NCBI GenBank assembly: GCA_002691585.1
Contig: NZIM01000017.1
Span: 1-35,551, forward strand
Origin: Legionellales bacterium
GTDB taxonomy: Bacteria; Pseudomonadota; Gammaproteobacteria; Comchoanobacterales; Comchoanobacteraceae
Direction of reading: 5' to 3'
Length of the DNA: 35,551 nucleotides
The notes under the pieces are model-generated. The model saw only the letters and a program-made list of their open reading frames with translations, did no database searches and had not been told where the DNA came from. The position numbers and the translations under genes are program-made. Shown piece after piece: positions 1 to 9,180 of this stretch; within the stretch, counting starts at the first letter, position 1; every line of letters begins with the position of its first letter.

Positions 1-3
1 AAA

Positions 4-777
4 ATGATGCTTAAAAATACAATGGATTGTCTCAGACGAGATGGTTTAGTTATACATAAAAATGAAGACTTAGAATGCTGGAAAAGTTTTAAAGAGATTA
101 TAGATCAGTCAACAACAGAATTTTTTAAAAAATCAAGATTAACTGCACAATACGCAGTAGAGTTAAATTCTATAAGGCTGAATGCATTTAGGGCATTAAA
201 TGCTCAAGAAAACTGGGATAAAAACTATTATAAAATGGCCAAAGGGCTATTAGATTCACTATTTGGTCCTGATTTATTGATTCAGCGTAAACTGAATTTA
301 TCCATTCAAATGCCAAATGATAAATCTTCTATATTAGGAATGCACACAGACACGCTGTCAGGTCAGTCACCATTTGAATTTGTAATGTGGACTGCATTTA
401 CAAAAGGTTACGATACAAATTCAATGTTTTATTTCGACCGACAAACATCGAAAGAAATTTTTTATGAAATGACAACTTTTGAAGTTGAAGGGCTTGAGGC
501 TTTGAGGCAGAAATACTGGTCAAAAGCCAAATTCTTGAACGTTGATCCATCAGATGTAGTTCTTTTTTCTGGAACTCTGTTTCATGGTAATGTGATTAAT
601 GAAACTAATGACACAAGAATTTCAATAAATTGCCGCTTCAAAAACCTCTTTGCTCCTGCAGGAAATACAAAAAGCGCAGATAGGGGAGTTGGTATCTTCT
701 ACAAATTATTATCAGAAAGTGTCGCAACAGAAATTGGCCGTGAATACTTGGGTAGGGACTTGAATTTTGAAATATAA
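4..777 (+). CDS. Sporadic carbohydrate cluster 2OG-Fe(II) oxygenase-like protein
   Basis: 257 aa; LNLSIQMPNDKSSILGMHTDTLSGQSPFEFVMW contains an HxD-type motif, with a distal H in GTLFHGN; resembles the SpoChoClust 2OG-Fe(II) family next to LIC12192-family genes. The true start could lie upstream of the window. Confidence 0.8.
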   Translation: MMLKNTMDCLRRDGLVIHKNEDLECWKSFKEIIDQSTTEFFKKSRLTAQYAVELNSIRLNAFRALNAQENWDKNYYKMAKGLLDSLFGPDLLIQRKLNLSIQMPNDKSSILGMHTDTLSGQSPFEFVMWTAFTKGYDTNSMFYFDRQTSKEIFYEMTTFEVEGLEALRQKYWSKAKFLNVDPSDVVLFSGTLFHGNVINETNDTRISINCRFKNLFAPAGNTKSADRGVGIFYKLLSESVATEIGREYLGRDLNFEI

Positions 778-1180
778 AGGTTACGTCAGCTCTAGGGAAT
801 TTGGGGGAATGAGTATTCCTGTTCCAGCACAAAATAGTTGTATCAGAGAGTATGTATCACAAAAAAATGGAACATTCATCTTGCCTAATCTTGAGAGCAG
901 TTTTGACAATTGTTTTCATCAATTATTTGAAGCACTAAATGTTTTGCATGAGGGTGATATGATCGTTATGTATTCATTAACCATGCTGCCTGATGGTATC
1001 AAATTAGAAACCTTTATTGATAAGTGCAAGCAAAAGAAAATTGGATTAGCGTTTGTTTTAGAAAATATTTCTATATCCAAAAATTTTTCTAAGATCTTAG
1101 ATGAATTGGAATCCTACAAATTATCAAAATTAGAATTAAATCTAGATGAATGGAAGTTGTTAGTCGAACAGTATTATTAA
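767..1180 (+). CDS. Sporadic carbohydrate cluster protein, LIC12192 family
   Basis: 137 aa; N-terminal KGYVSSREFGGMSIPVPAQNSCIREY and GDMIVMYSLTMLP are typical of this small family; TTG start overlapping the upstream stop. Confidence 0.8.
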   Translation: MKYKGYVSSREFGGMSIPVPAQNSCIREYVSQKNGTFILPNLESSFDNCFHQLFEALNVLHEGDMIVMYSLTMLPDGIKLETFIDKCKQKKIGLAFVLENISISKNFSKILDELESYKLSKLELNLDEWKLLVEQYY

Positions 1181-1221
1181 AATCTATTTTATTATAAAAA
1201 AATATATGTCGATGAGGTTCA

Positions 1222-2427
1222 ATGAAGGACAAATCAATGAAAAAAAAAGTCTTAATAATTGGTGCAGGTACCGCTGGCTGTGCCGCGGTACATAAGCTGA
1301 GCGAGGTTAATGAATTTGATATTACCATCATAGATAAGGCAGACAAACTTGGGGCTGGTGTCAGAACGCATTTTTATGGAGGTCATCCCTATACTTTTGG
1401 ACCTAGGCATTTTTTCACTCAAAACAAAGAAATATATCGATATCTAGATTCGATCGTGCCATTGAGAGATTGTGGAGACCATCAGTTCATATCATATGTA
1501 GAGCAAGACAATGCTTTTTATAATTTTCCAATTCACATGGATGATGTAAGAGCAATGCCTGACTCTAATGAAATCATTTCACAAATCGAGAACGTTCACG
1601 GTGTTGAATATTCTAAAAACTTTGAAGAGTTTTGGATAAATTCTGTAGGAACTATCCTATATAATAAAATTGTAAAAAATTATACAGAAAAGATGTGGCA
1701 AATTGAGGCAAGCAAAATTGATACCTTCAAATGGTCACCAAAAGGAGTGACAATCAAGGATGGCCCCAGGGCTGCTCTTGATAATTGCATGTCAGGCTAT
1801 CCAATTGCTAAGGATGGCTACAATCACTTTTTTGATTCAATAGAGGGGAAATGTAAGATTTTATTAAACACAACAATTCAAAAATTTGATATAAAAAATA
1901 AATCGATTTATATGAATGATGTAAAGTACTCTTATGACTACATTGTTAGTACGATTTCGCCAGATATATTGTTTGATGCCTGTTTTGGAGAATTAGCATT
2001 CATGGGACGTGATGTGCATCTTATGGTATTTCCCAGTGAATACGTTTTTCCTAAAAACGTGTATTTTGTATATTATCCAGGTAAGGAAAAACAAACTCGT
2101 CTTGTCGAATATAAAAAATTTACACATCACAAAGATAAGAACTCTCTAATTGGTATTGAGTATCCATCTCAAAACGGGAAGCACTACCCTCTTCCTTTGA
2201 AAAAGGAAATGCTCAAAGCAGAAAAATATTTCGAATTAATGCCAAAAGGTGTTTTTTCAATTGGTAGAGCTGGGAGTTACAGGTACCTTGTAGATATTGA
2301 TGATTGCATTGAGCAAGCCTTTGAACTCAAAAAAATCCTAACAGAAAAAAATGGTTTTAGTAGTCATCCTGTATTACTTGATAGATGGAATACTATCAAT
2401 GATATTAATCCAAATTTAGCTTATTGA
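1222..2427 (+). CDS. Divergent UDP-galactopyranose mutase-like FAD/NAD(P)-binding protein
   Basis: Rossmann motif VLIIGAGTAGCAA; YTFGPRHFFTQN and YTEKMWQ similar to UGM signature regions (GPHIFHT, YTEKQWG). Confidence 0.75.
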   Translation: MKDKSMKKKVLIIGAGTAGCAAVHKLSEVNEFDITIIDKADKLGAGVRTHFYGGHPYTFGPRHFFTQNKEIYRYLDSIVPLRDCGDHQFISYVEQDNAFYNFPIHMDDVRAMPDSNEIISQIENVHGVEYSKNFEEFWINSVGTILYNKIVKNYTEKMWQIEASKIDTFKWSPKGVTIKDGPRAALDNCMSGYPIAKDGYNHFFDSIEGKCKILLNTTIQKFDIKNKSIYMNDVKYSYDYIVSTISPDILFDACFGELAFMGRDVHLMVFPSEYVFPKNVYFVYYPGKEKQTRLVEYKKFTHHKDKNSLIGIEYPSQNGKHYPLPLKKEMLKAEKYFELMPKGVFSIGRAGSYRYLVDIDDCIEQAFELKKILTEKNGFSSHPVLLDRWNTINDINPNLAY

Positions 2428-2557
2428 ATTTTAATGCATCATTGAGATAATGTATTTGTTTTTGATAATGTTAGCATGGTGGATCACGGAAACTATAAAT
2501 ATTTGGCAAGATCAAGTCATTGCTTTAAGATATAATTATAAAAAAGTTTTTTGAATA

Positions 2558-3103
2558 ATGGTGCCAAAGAAAATTAAATTGTTAATATTTGATCGTGATG
2601 GAACCTTAATAAGGGATACGGGTTATCCTATTTATAAATCAGATTTGTATTGGATGCCCGGTTCATTGAATCTTCTAAAAGAATTAAAAAGACGAAAAAT
2701 TAACGCTGTAATAGCGACTAACCAATCAGGTGTGGCACGTGGCTTTTTTTCTCTAGAGGAAGTTAATCAATTTCACAACTTGATGTTAGAGCAAATAGCA
2801 AAAGCAGGAGGTCACATTAACAAAATAGAAATTTGTCCTCACTTGTTGGGGGCGAAAGTAAAACATTATTCGTTGGATTGTGAATGTCGTAAGCCAAAGC
2901 CAGAAATGATAAATAGATTGTTGTTGTCAATGAGATGTTCTCCTGAAAATGCTATAATGATAGGTGATCGAATTTCAGATATCGAGGCTGGTCAATCGGC
3001 TGGTGTAGCAAGCTATCTGTTCGATCAAAATAATATTGAAAAATTTGTCTTGTCAAAGATAGAACTCTTAGAAACCTCTATGATTCATGAATCAAATAAT
3101 TAA
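2558..3103 (+). CDS. GmhB-like HAD-IIIA phosphatase (heptose-bisphosphate phosphatase family)
   Basis: LLIFDRDGTLIRDTGY, ATNQSGVARG, CPH...CECRKPKPEM Zn-binding Cys/His motif, MIGDRISDIEAG. Confidence 0.85.
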   Translation: MVPKKIKLLIFDRDGTLIRDTGYPIYKSDLYWMPGSLNLLKELKRRKINAVIATNQSGVARGFFSLEEVNQFHNLMLEQIAKAGGHINKIEICPHLLGAKVKHYSLDCECRKPKPEMINRLLLSMRCSPENAIMIGDRISDIEAGQSAGVASYLFDQNNIEKFVLSKIELLETSMIHESNN

Positions 3104-4139
3104 AAAAGTTATCAAAAACCTACTTAGATTTAGATTAATAGCTCGTCTTTTTAGGAATGTATTTTCAAGAGATTCTACTAATATTGAAAATTTGAAAATA
3201 AAACGTAATGTAGCAATTTATGATCTTGGTGTTAACCCAGCAACCTTTGATATTACTTACTTTCTTTATGAGGCGTCCTGTTATTTCAGAAATTATGGGA
3301 TCGAAAAATTTGAACTTTTGATTATAGCAAACATGAAAGTGAGGCCATGGGAGCAAAAAACAGGAATGATCAACTTTATTAACACTGAAAAAAAAAAGCA
3401 AAGGATTTATGATATTCTTCTACCAATAGCGCATCTTTATCAAGAATGTGAAAGTGTTGATGTAGTATCCAATATTTCAACCGTTAACCATATTTTATCT
3501 TGCGCTGCCCTAGTTTATCCTTACACTTATTCTATAAGATATCCTCAAAAAATTAATCACCGAACCATTTATAAACATGAACAAAAAGGTACTAAATTTG
3601 ATGGCATAGCCATTAACCAGGATGATACTGATAGAGTAAAACAGTGGCTGGAACAATATAATGTAGATCAGCCTTTTGTTACCCTCACACTTCGTTCCTA
3701 CCCTTTTCAAGAGAGTAGGAATTCAGATTATAAACTTCTTAAACAATTTTCAAACTATCTGAATAACTCTGGATTTCTTGTTGTATTAATACCAGATACT
3801 GAAAATATTGATCGACCGAATGAGCTTCGAGGGTGTCCAGTGTTTTTCCAAGGAGCTTTTAATATATATCAAAGAGCAGCTTTATATGAACTTGCTTACA
3901 CAAACTTATTTACCTCAAATGGAACTCATTCTTTGAGTGTGTTCAACAAGCGATCTTCATTTATTTTCACTAAGGTAGTAACCGAATATCATCCTGTAGA
4001 ACACCTAGAAGATCGTGGTTTTTTGTATGGTAGTCAGCCATTCTCCAAACGAAGAGGGGTCTGGATTTGGGAAGAGGAAAGCCTCGAAGTACTTATTTCG
4101 GCATTTGAAAAAATTAAAAACTGGAAAAATGAATGTTAA
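3087..4139 (+). CDS. Uncharacterised polysaccharide-locus protein (possibly GT-B-like glycosyltransferase)
   Basis: 350-aa ORF overlapping the upstream gene; FDGIAINQDDTDRVKQWLEQYNVDQPFVTLTLRS and a C-terminal LFTSNGTHSLSVFNKRSSFIF suggest a GT-B-like fold, but the family was not recognised. Confidence 0.5.
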   Translation: MNQIIKKVIKNLLRFRLIARLFRNVFSRDSTNIENLKIKRNVAIYDLGVNPATFDITYFLYEASCYFRNYGIEKFELLIIANMKVRPWEQKTGMINFINTEKKKQRIYDILLPIAHLYQECESVDVVSNISTVNHILSCAALVYPYTYSIRYPQKINHRTIYKHEQKGTKFDGIAINQDDTDRVKQWLEQYNVDQPFVTLTLRSYPFQESRNSDYKLLKQFSNYLNNSGFLVVLIPDTENIDRPNELRGCPVFFQGAFNIYQRAALYELAYTNLFTSNGTHSLSVFNKRSSFIFTKVVTEYHPVEHLEDRGFLYGSQPFSKRRGVWIWEEESLEVLISAFEKIKNWKNEC

Positions 4140-4332
4140 TCTTTATCTATATTTTCATTGAATTCAGATATCTTATCTTTAAAAGACTGATTATAGATTA
4201 AAATTTTGAAATTTGAGTATTATTCCATTAAATAAAATGTCCCCAAATAGCTTAATAGTTATGTCATAACTATTTTGTGAGATTAGTAAAAAAAATATGT
4301 TAAAGAGATATAGATCTTGAAGGAAAATAACT

Positions 4333-6156
4333 TTGATACAAATACTTAGAGAAATCTATAGAATTTTAGAACCTAGAGCCCGAAGAAATGGCAGCCTTCT
4401 GCTATTGCTTATGTTCTTAACGGCTACAGTTGACGCCGCAGGTGTGGTTTCTTTAATGCCGTTTATTGCAATCATATCTCAACCCGACTTAGTTTCTAAT
4501 AACAATTATTTAATAATATTATACAATATTTTTTTGAAAATTGGAGGTGGTGATCTAAAAGGATTCCTAATATTTTTGGGTGGCCTATGTTTTTTATTGT
4601 TGTCGATTTCATCAGGTTTAAAAATCTTAACTATGTATTTACAAGTACGTTTCGCATACAATGGAGAACGTGATATTGGGCAACGCATACTCTCACGATT
4701 TCTTTTCCAATCTTATTCAGAATATTTAAGTCAACAAAGTTCTGAACTCGGCCAAACCGTTCTTTCTGAAGTAAATGAGTTTGTAGCGCAATTACTTTTA
4801 CCGTTGTTGAATTTAATAGCCCAAACCTTAGTTGTGATTTTAATTTTAGGTGTATTAATCGCAGTTAATTTTCAAATCACAATGATAGTGGTTATTGTAT
4901 TAGCTACAATTTATTTAATACTTTATTCATTTGTCAGAGCGTTATTATTTAGAGTTGGACAAGTGCGTGCCTTAAGTGATAAATCAAGATATAGAGTTAC
5001 ATTTGAAGCGTTTAACGCCTTTAAAGTTATTAAGCTTACGCAAAATGAAGATGGATACATTTCTCGGTTCAATAGAGCAGCCACGAAGTATGCCACAAGC
5101 CAAGCTGCAGCATCTTCAATTGCAGTAATTCCAAGATATGTCATTGAGTTAATTGTATTTGGTAGTTTATTACTCGTGCTACTTTATGTTATCAGATTTA
5201 GTGATAATCTGATGAATGTTATACCAACCGTTTCAGTATATGTTTTTGCTGGCTATAGGCTTCTACCTGCTTTGCAACAAATTTATGTGGCCATTACTCA
5301 AATTACATATTCTAAAGGAATATCAGCACGAATAAATGCACAGTTAATTAGGTCCGCTGAAGTTCAGGTTGCCTCAACTGGAAATTTAATCGAAAAACCT
5401 ATTTTTAACAAATACATAAGCCTCGAAAATGTTTGTCTAAAATACCCTCAATCCCATTTTGAGGCTGTAAAAAATATTAATTTAAAAATAAATATCAATA
5501 CAAGCGTAGGGTTTGTAGGCCCAACAGGTAGTGGAAAATCAACTACGATGGATATTATATTGGGTTTATTAGAGCCTTCATCTGGTTATTTGAAAGTTGA
5601 CGATCGTATAATCGATAAAAAGCTTTTATCGAATTGGAGAAATATAATTGGTCATGTCCCCCAAGATATTCATCTGATCGATGGAACAATCTCAGAAAAC
5701 ATCGCTTTTGGAATTAAAAGTGATTCAATTAATACAACACGTTTGATAGAAGTTTCTAAGCAGGTTAAACTGCATGATTTCATAATGAAACAGACACAAC
5801 ACGGGTATGAAACCCTAGTTGGAGATCGAGGAGTAAGATTGTCAGGAGGGCAGATACAAAGAATAGCCATTGCAAGATGCCTGTACAATAGCCCTGATAT
5901 TCTAATATTGGATGAGGCTACTAGTGCACTAGATAACATAACAGAAAAATTTATAGTTGAATCAATGCGCCGATTAGGTAGGAACATAACTATTATAATG
6001 GTGGCACATCGCTTATCGTCAGTCCGTAATTGCGATGAAATATTTGTTTTTGACGGTGGACGGATTATCGACAATGGAACATTCGAAAGTTTGTCGAAGT
6101 CGTGTAGTGTTTTTAAAACTATGTTGAATGATGGAGACAACCAACCATTCAAGTGA
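4333..6156 (+). CDS. ABC transporter, TM + ATP-binding fusion (PglK/MsbA-like lipid-linked saccharide flippase)
   Basis: 607 aa; multiple TM helices, Walker A GPTGSGKST, signature RLSGGQIQR, Walker B ILILDEATSALD, H-loop VAHRLS; AAGGAA upstream of a TTG start. Confidence 0.9.
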   Translation: MIQILREIYRILEPRARRNGSLLLLLMFLTATVDAAGVVSLMPFIAIISQPDLVSNNNYLIILYNIFLKIGGGDLKGFLIFLGGLCFLLLSISSGLKILTMYLQVRFAYNGERDIGQRILSRFLFQSYSEYLSQQSSELGQTVLSEVNEFVAQLLLPLLNLIAQTLVVILILGVLIAVNFQITMIVVIVLATIYLILYSFVRALLFRVGQVRALSDKSRYRVTFEAFNAFKVIKLTQNEDGYISRFNRAATKYATSQAAASSIAVIPRYVIELIVFGSLLLVLLYVIRFSDNLMNVIPTVSVYVFAGYRLLPALQQIYVAITQITYSKGISARINAQLIRSAEVQVASTGNLIEKPIFNKYISLENVCLKYPQSHFEAVKNINLKININTSVGFVGPTGSGKSTTMDIILGLLEPSSGYLKVDDRIIDKKLLSNWRNIIGHVPQDIHLIDGTISENIAFGIKSDSINTTRLIEVSKQVKLHDFIMKQTQHGYETLVGDRGVRLSGGQIQRIAIARCLYNSPDILILDEATSALDNITEKFIVESMRRLGRNITIIMVAHRLSSVRNCDEIFVFDGGRIIDNGTFESLSKSCSVFKTMLNDGDNQPFK

Positions 6157-6438
6157 TTAAATTCGTCTATAATTTAGTTAAATGGCGATTATTTCATAAT
6201 TTAAAATACTTCTCGATTTTGTCTCTCCTACCCGATATGATTATGTAGTTTATAATGTTAATTTTATAAAAGAGACCAACTGTTTCAATGTAGCTTTTTG
6301 GATTTGCCAGGTTAGAGACAATTAATCTTCAGTTGTTATTTTATAGATATAGATGGACCATGTGTTTGGCTGTGGGGGGATGAAAATATTAATAACTTGG
6401 CTGAAAGTTTTCAGAGAATAGAAGTTTGGAAAATTTAA
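6153..6438 (+). pseudogene. Degraded, internally deleted paralog of the 3087..4139 protein
   Basis: Three short frames: GTG at 6153 (overlapping the ABC gene stop) MIKFVYNLVKWRLFHNLKYFSILSLLPDMIM*; from 6239 DYVVYNVNFIKETNCFNVAFWICQVRDN*; from about 6352 DGPCVWLWGDENINNLAESFQRIEVWKI*. The last aligns without gaps to RRGVWIWEEESLEVLISAFEKIKNWK of the intact gene. Confidence 0.6.
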
Positions 6439-6630
6439 TATATTAATTCTTTCAAAACCAACCGCACGTATCTCTCTCAATTTTTGAAAAATGAGGTTAT
6501 ATATCATGATTTCTAATATTTTTATTATGAAAATGTTTAAACTCGATCTAAAAACATTGCCAAACATAACTCTGTTTGTTTGGATTAATAAGAAGGTGTG
6601 TGTTGATAATTACATATGAAAAATACTTAA

Positions 6631-7785
6631 ATGAATGATAAAAAGAAAATACTGGTAATATTTGGTACACGTCCAGAAGCTATTAAGATGGCTCCAGTTG
6701 TTTTAGGACTAAAAAAAACTAGTTCCTTTCAAACATTGGTATGCGTCACTGGCCAACATCGTGAAATGTTAGACCAGGTATTAACTTTGTTCAGATTAGT
6801 GCCAGATTATGATTTAAATCTAATGAAATCAGATCAGACATTGATCGATTCTTTTGCAGCGATTATGACTGCTTTAAAACATGTTTTTTTATTTGAAAAA
6901 CCAGATATGATTTTAGTCCATGGAGATACTGCTACAACTTTTGCGTCATCATTAGTGGCTTATTTTTTTAAGATTCCAATTGGACATGTTGAAGCTGGTC
7001 TAAGGACAGGTAATATGAGGTCTCCATGGCCCGAAGAGGGAAATAGAAAGTTAACAGGTGTATTGGCGGACATACACTTTGCCCCCACTTTTGCCGCTCA
7101 AGCAAACTTGCTAGCTGAAGGAACTGATCCAGGAATTATTCATATTACGGGAAATACTGTAATTGACGCACTGTTATATGTTTTGGATAAGGACTCTTCT
7201 AAAATGAATACTATTTTTAAAACCTTACAGAACTCAATCGGCTTGAACTTTGAGAAAAAATATGTATTGATAACATCCCATCGTAGAGAGAACCATGGAG
7301 ATGGCTTAAAAAATATTTGCTCTGCAATCATTCAACTATCAAGGCAGTTTAAGCATTACCAATTTGTCTTTCCGGTACACTTAAACCCAAATGTTCGAAA
7401 TATAGTCTATAAAAACCTTAATAGATTAAAGAATGTTTGCCTGTTTGACCCTGTGGATTACAGAACTATGATACACTTGATGGCTAATTGTGAATTAATC
7501 CTTACTGATTCTGGTGGCATTCAAGAAGAGGCACCAACGTTAGGAAAACCAGTTCTAGTCATGCGTGATACATCTGAGCGTCCAGAAGCAGTGCAAGCCG
7601 GGACAGCTAAGTTGGTTGGAACTGAAGTCGGTAGCATTGTGAGTACAGTTGCTCAGCTATTGACTAATAAAATTTTGTACAATGAGATGGCTACTGTAAA
7701 AAATCCATATGGAGATGGTAAAGCAGTCCATAAAATAATCATTGCATTACGAAATTATTGGCAAGAAAAAGATAGGCGAAAATAA
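6631..7785 (+). CDS. wecB: UDP-N-acetylglucosamine 2-epimerase (non-hydrolysing)
   Basis: VIFGTRPEAIKMAPVV, VCVTGQHREMLDQVL, VHGDTATTFA, HVEAGLRTG, TDSGGIQEEAPTLGKPVLVMRDTSERPEAV. Confidence 0.97.
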   Translation: MNDKKKILVIFGTRPEAIKMAPVVLGLKKTSSFQTLVCVTGQHREMLDQVLTLFRLVPDYDLNLMKSDQTLIDSFAAIMTALKHVFLFEKPDMILVHGDTATTFASSLVAYFFKIPIGHVEAGLRTGNMRSPWPEEGNRKLTGVLADIHFAPTFAAQANLLAEGTDPGIIHITGNTVIDALLYVLDKDSSKMNTIFKTLQNSIGLNFEKKYVLITSHRRENHGDGLKNICSAIIQLSRQFKHYQFVFPVHLNPNVRNIVYKNLNRLKNVCLFDPVDYRTMIHLMANCELILTDSGGIQEEAPTLGKPVLVMRDTSERPEAVQAGTAKLVGTEVGSIVSTVAQLLTNKILYNEMATVKNPYGDGKAVHKIIIALRNYWQEKDRRK

Positions 7786-7786
7786 A

Positions 7787-9031
7787 ATGAATCAAATTTG
7801 CGTTATAGGTCTTGGATATATCGGTCTTCCTACTGCAGCAGTTTTCTCGAATCATAAAATAAGAGTTGTAGGCGTGGATACCAATCCCAATGTGGTGTCA
7901 ACAATTAATTCAGGTAGAATACATATTGTTGAACCGCAACTGGCAGAAGTTGTAAAAAAAGTTATAAAAAGTGGCTTTTTAAGAGCAACAGATAAAGTCG
8001 AACCATCTGATACTTTTATTATTGCTGTGCCAACACCAATAGATTCTTTTAGCCGACCAAATCTTAAATATGTGATGAAGGCTGTCAAAGATATTTCTTC
8101 AGTATTGTCGCCCGGTAATTTAATAATATTAGAGTCGACATGTCCGCCTGGCACATCAAAAACTGTCCTTAAATTTTTAGAAAGTTTAAGGCCTGATTTG
8201 ATAATGCCTAATAAACTGTCTAAAAAAAATGACATACATTTTGCTTACTGCCCCGAACGCGTAATGCCTGGAAATGTACTTTATGAAATTATTCATAATG
8301 ATAGAGTAATTGGGGGTGCCACACCGAAATGCTCGGAATTAGCTAAACAGTTTTATGAAATAATTTCTACTGGGGAGTGTATTATATCCAGTAGCCCAGA
8401 AATCGCAGAACTATCAAAGCTTGCTGAAAACAGTTTTCGGGACGTAAATATTGCATTTGCTAACGAATTATCTATGTTATGTGACAAATTAAGTGTCAAT
8501 GTCTGGGAGCTGATAAAACTCGCCAATAGGCATCCTAGGGTAAATATTCTTAGGCCTGGACCTGGCGTAGGAGGACATTGTATTGCTGTAGATCCATGGT
8601 TCCTAATTAATGGAAATGAAGAAATTACCAGAGTAATCAAGTCGGCTCGAATACAAAACAAAGCCAAAACTAAATACGTATTAGACACTATTGAACGTGA
8701 AGTAGATAGATCAAGATCCTCTCGAATGGGAGGTAAATTAAAAATTGCTATACTTGGTATAACATTTAAGCCAGATATAGATGATTTCCGTGAAAGTCCT
8801 GCCTTGGAAATTGCTTTGAAACTTACCCAAAAATTGAAAAATGAAATATTTATATATGATCCCTTATTAGATCATTGCCCCAACCAACTGCTAAAAGATT
8901 ATTTCCTAACAGATGATGTGTACAATATATCAACCTTCGATCTTCAAATATTATTAGTAGGCCACTCGCATTTCAGAGAAAATATAAACAAATCAGGTAG
9001 GCTGTTAGATTTTGTTGGTCTCGAAGAATAA
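7787..9031 (+). CDS. wecC: UDP-N-acetyl-D-mannosamine dehydrogenase
   Basis: MNQICVIGLGYIGLPTAAVFS; ESTCPPGTSKTV, YCPERVMPGN, GPGVGGHCIAVDPWFL, GITFKPDIDDFRESPALEIA. ATG at 7787 directly follows the wecB stop and is a better start than 7742. Confidence 0.95.
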   Translation: MNQICVIGLGYIGLPTAAVFSNHKIRVVGVDTNPNVVSTINSGRIHIVEPQLAEVVKKVIKSGFLRATDKVEPSDTFIIAVPTPIDSFSRPNLKYVMKAVKDISSVLSPGNLIILESTCPPGTSKTVLKFLESLRPDLIMPNKLSKKNDIHFAYCPERVMPGNVLYEIIHNDRVIGGATPKCSELAKQFYEIISTGECIISSSPEIAELSKLAENSFRDVNIAFANELSMLCDKLSVNVWELIKLANRHPRVNILRPGPGVGGHCIAVDPWFLINGNEEITRVIKSARIQNKAKTKYVLDTIEREVDRSRSSRMGGKLKIAILGITFKPDIDDFRESPALEIALKLTQKLKNEIFIYDPLLDHCPNQLLKDYFLTDDVYNISTFDLQILLVGHSHFRENINKSGRLLDFVGLEE

Positions 9032-9180
9032 GTGGCCATTGTTTCAATTATTGAAAAGCATTAATTAATAGTTTATTGATATTATGAAAAACCTTATCAG
9101 CAAACTAACAACATTATGGTTGGCAATTTAATGTCCATTAAGTTGACTACTTATTTAAGTAAAATAACAGAGTTCAAAAA

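Noticed and set aside
638-832. Short minus-strand ORFs throughout (e.g. 638..832, 5670..6152, 7852..8235, 8353..8688, 16936..17328, 20936..21298)
   Set aside because: They lie antisense to well-supported genes and their translations show no recognisable domains; expected by-products of reading opposite-strand codons.
7742-7786. N-terminal extension of wecC from the TTG at 7742
   Set aside because: It overlaps the end of wecB and adds a non-homologous 15-aa leader; ATG 7787 gives the canonical start just before the Rossmann motif.
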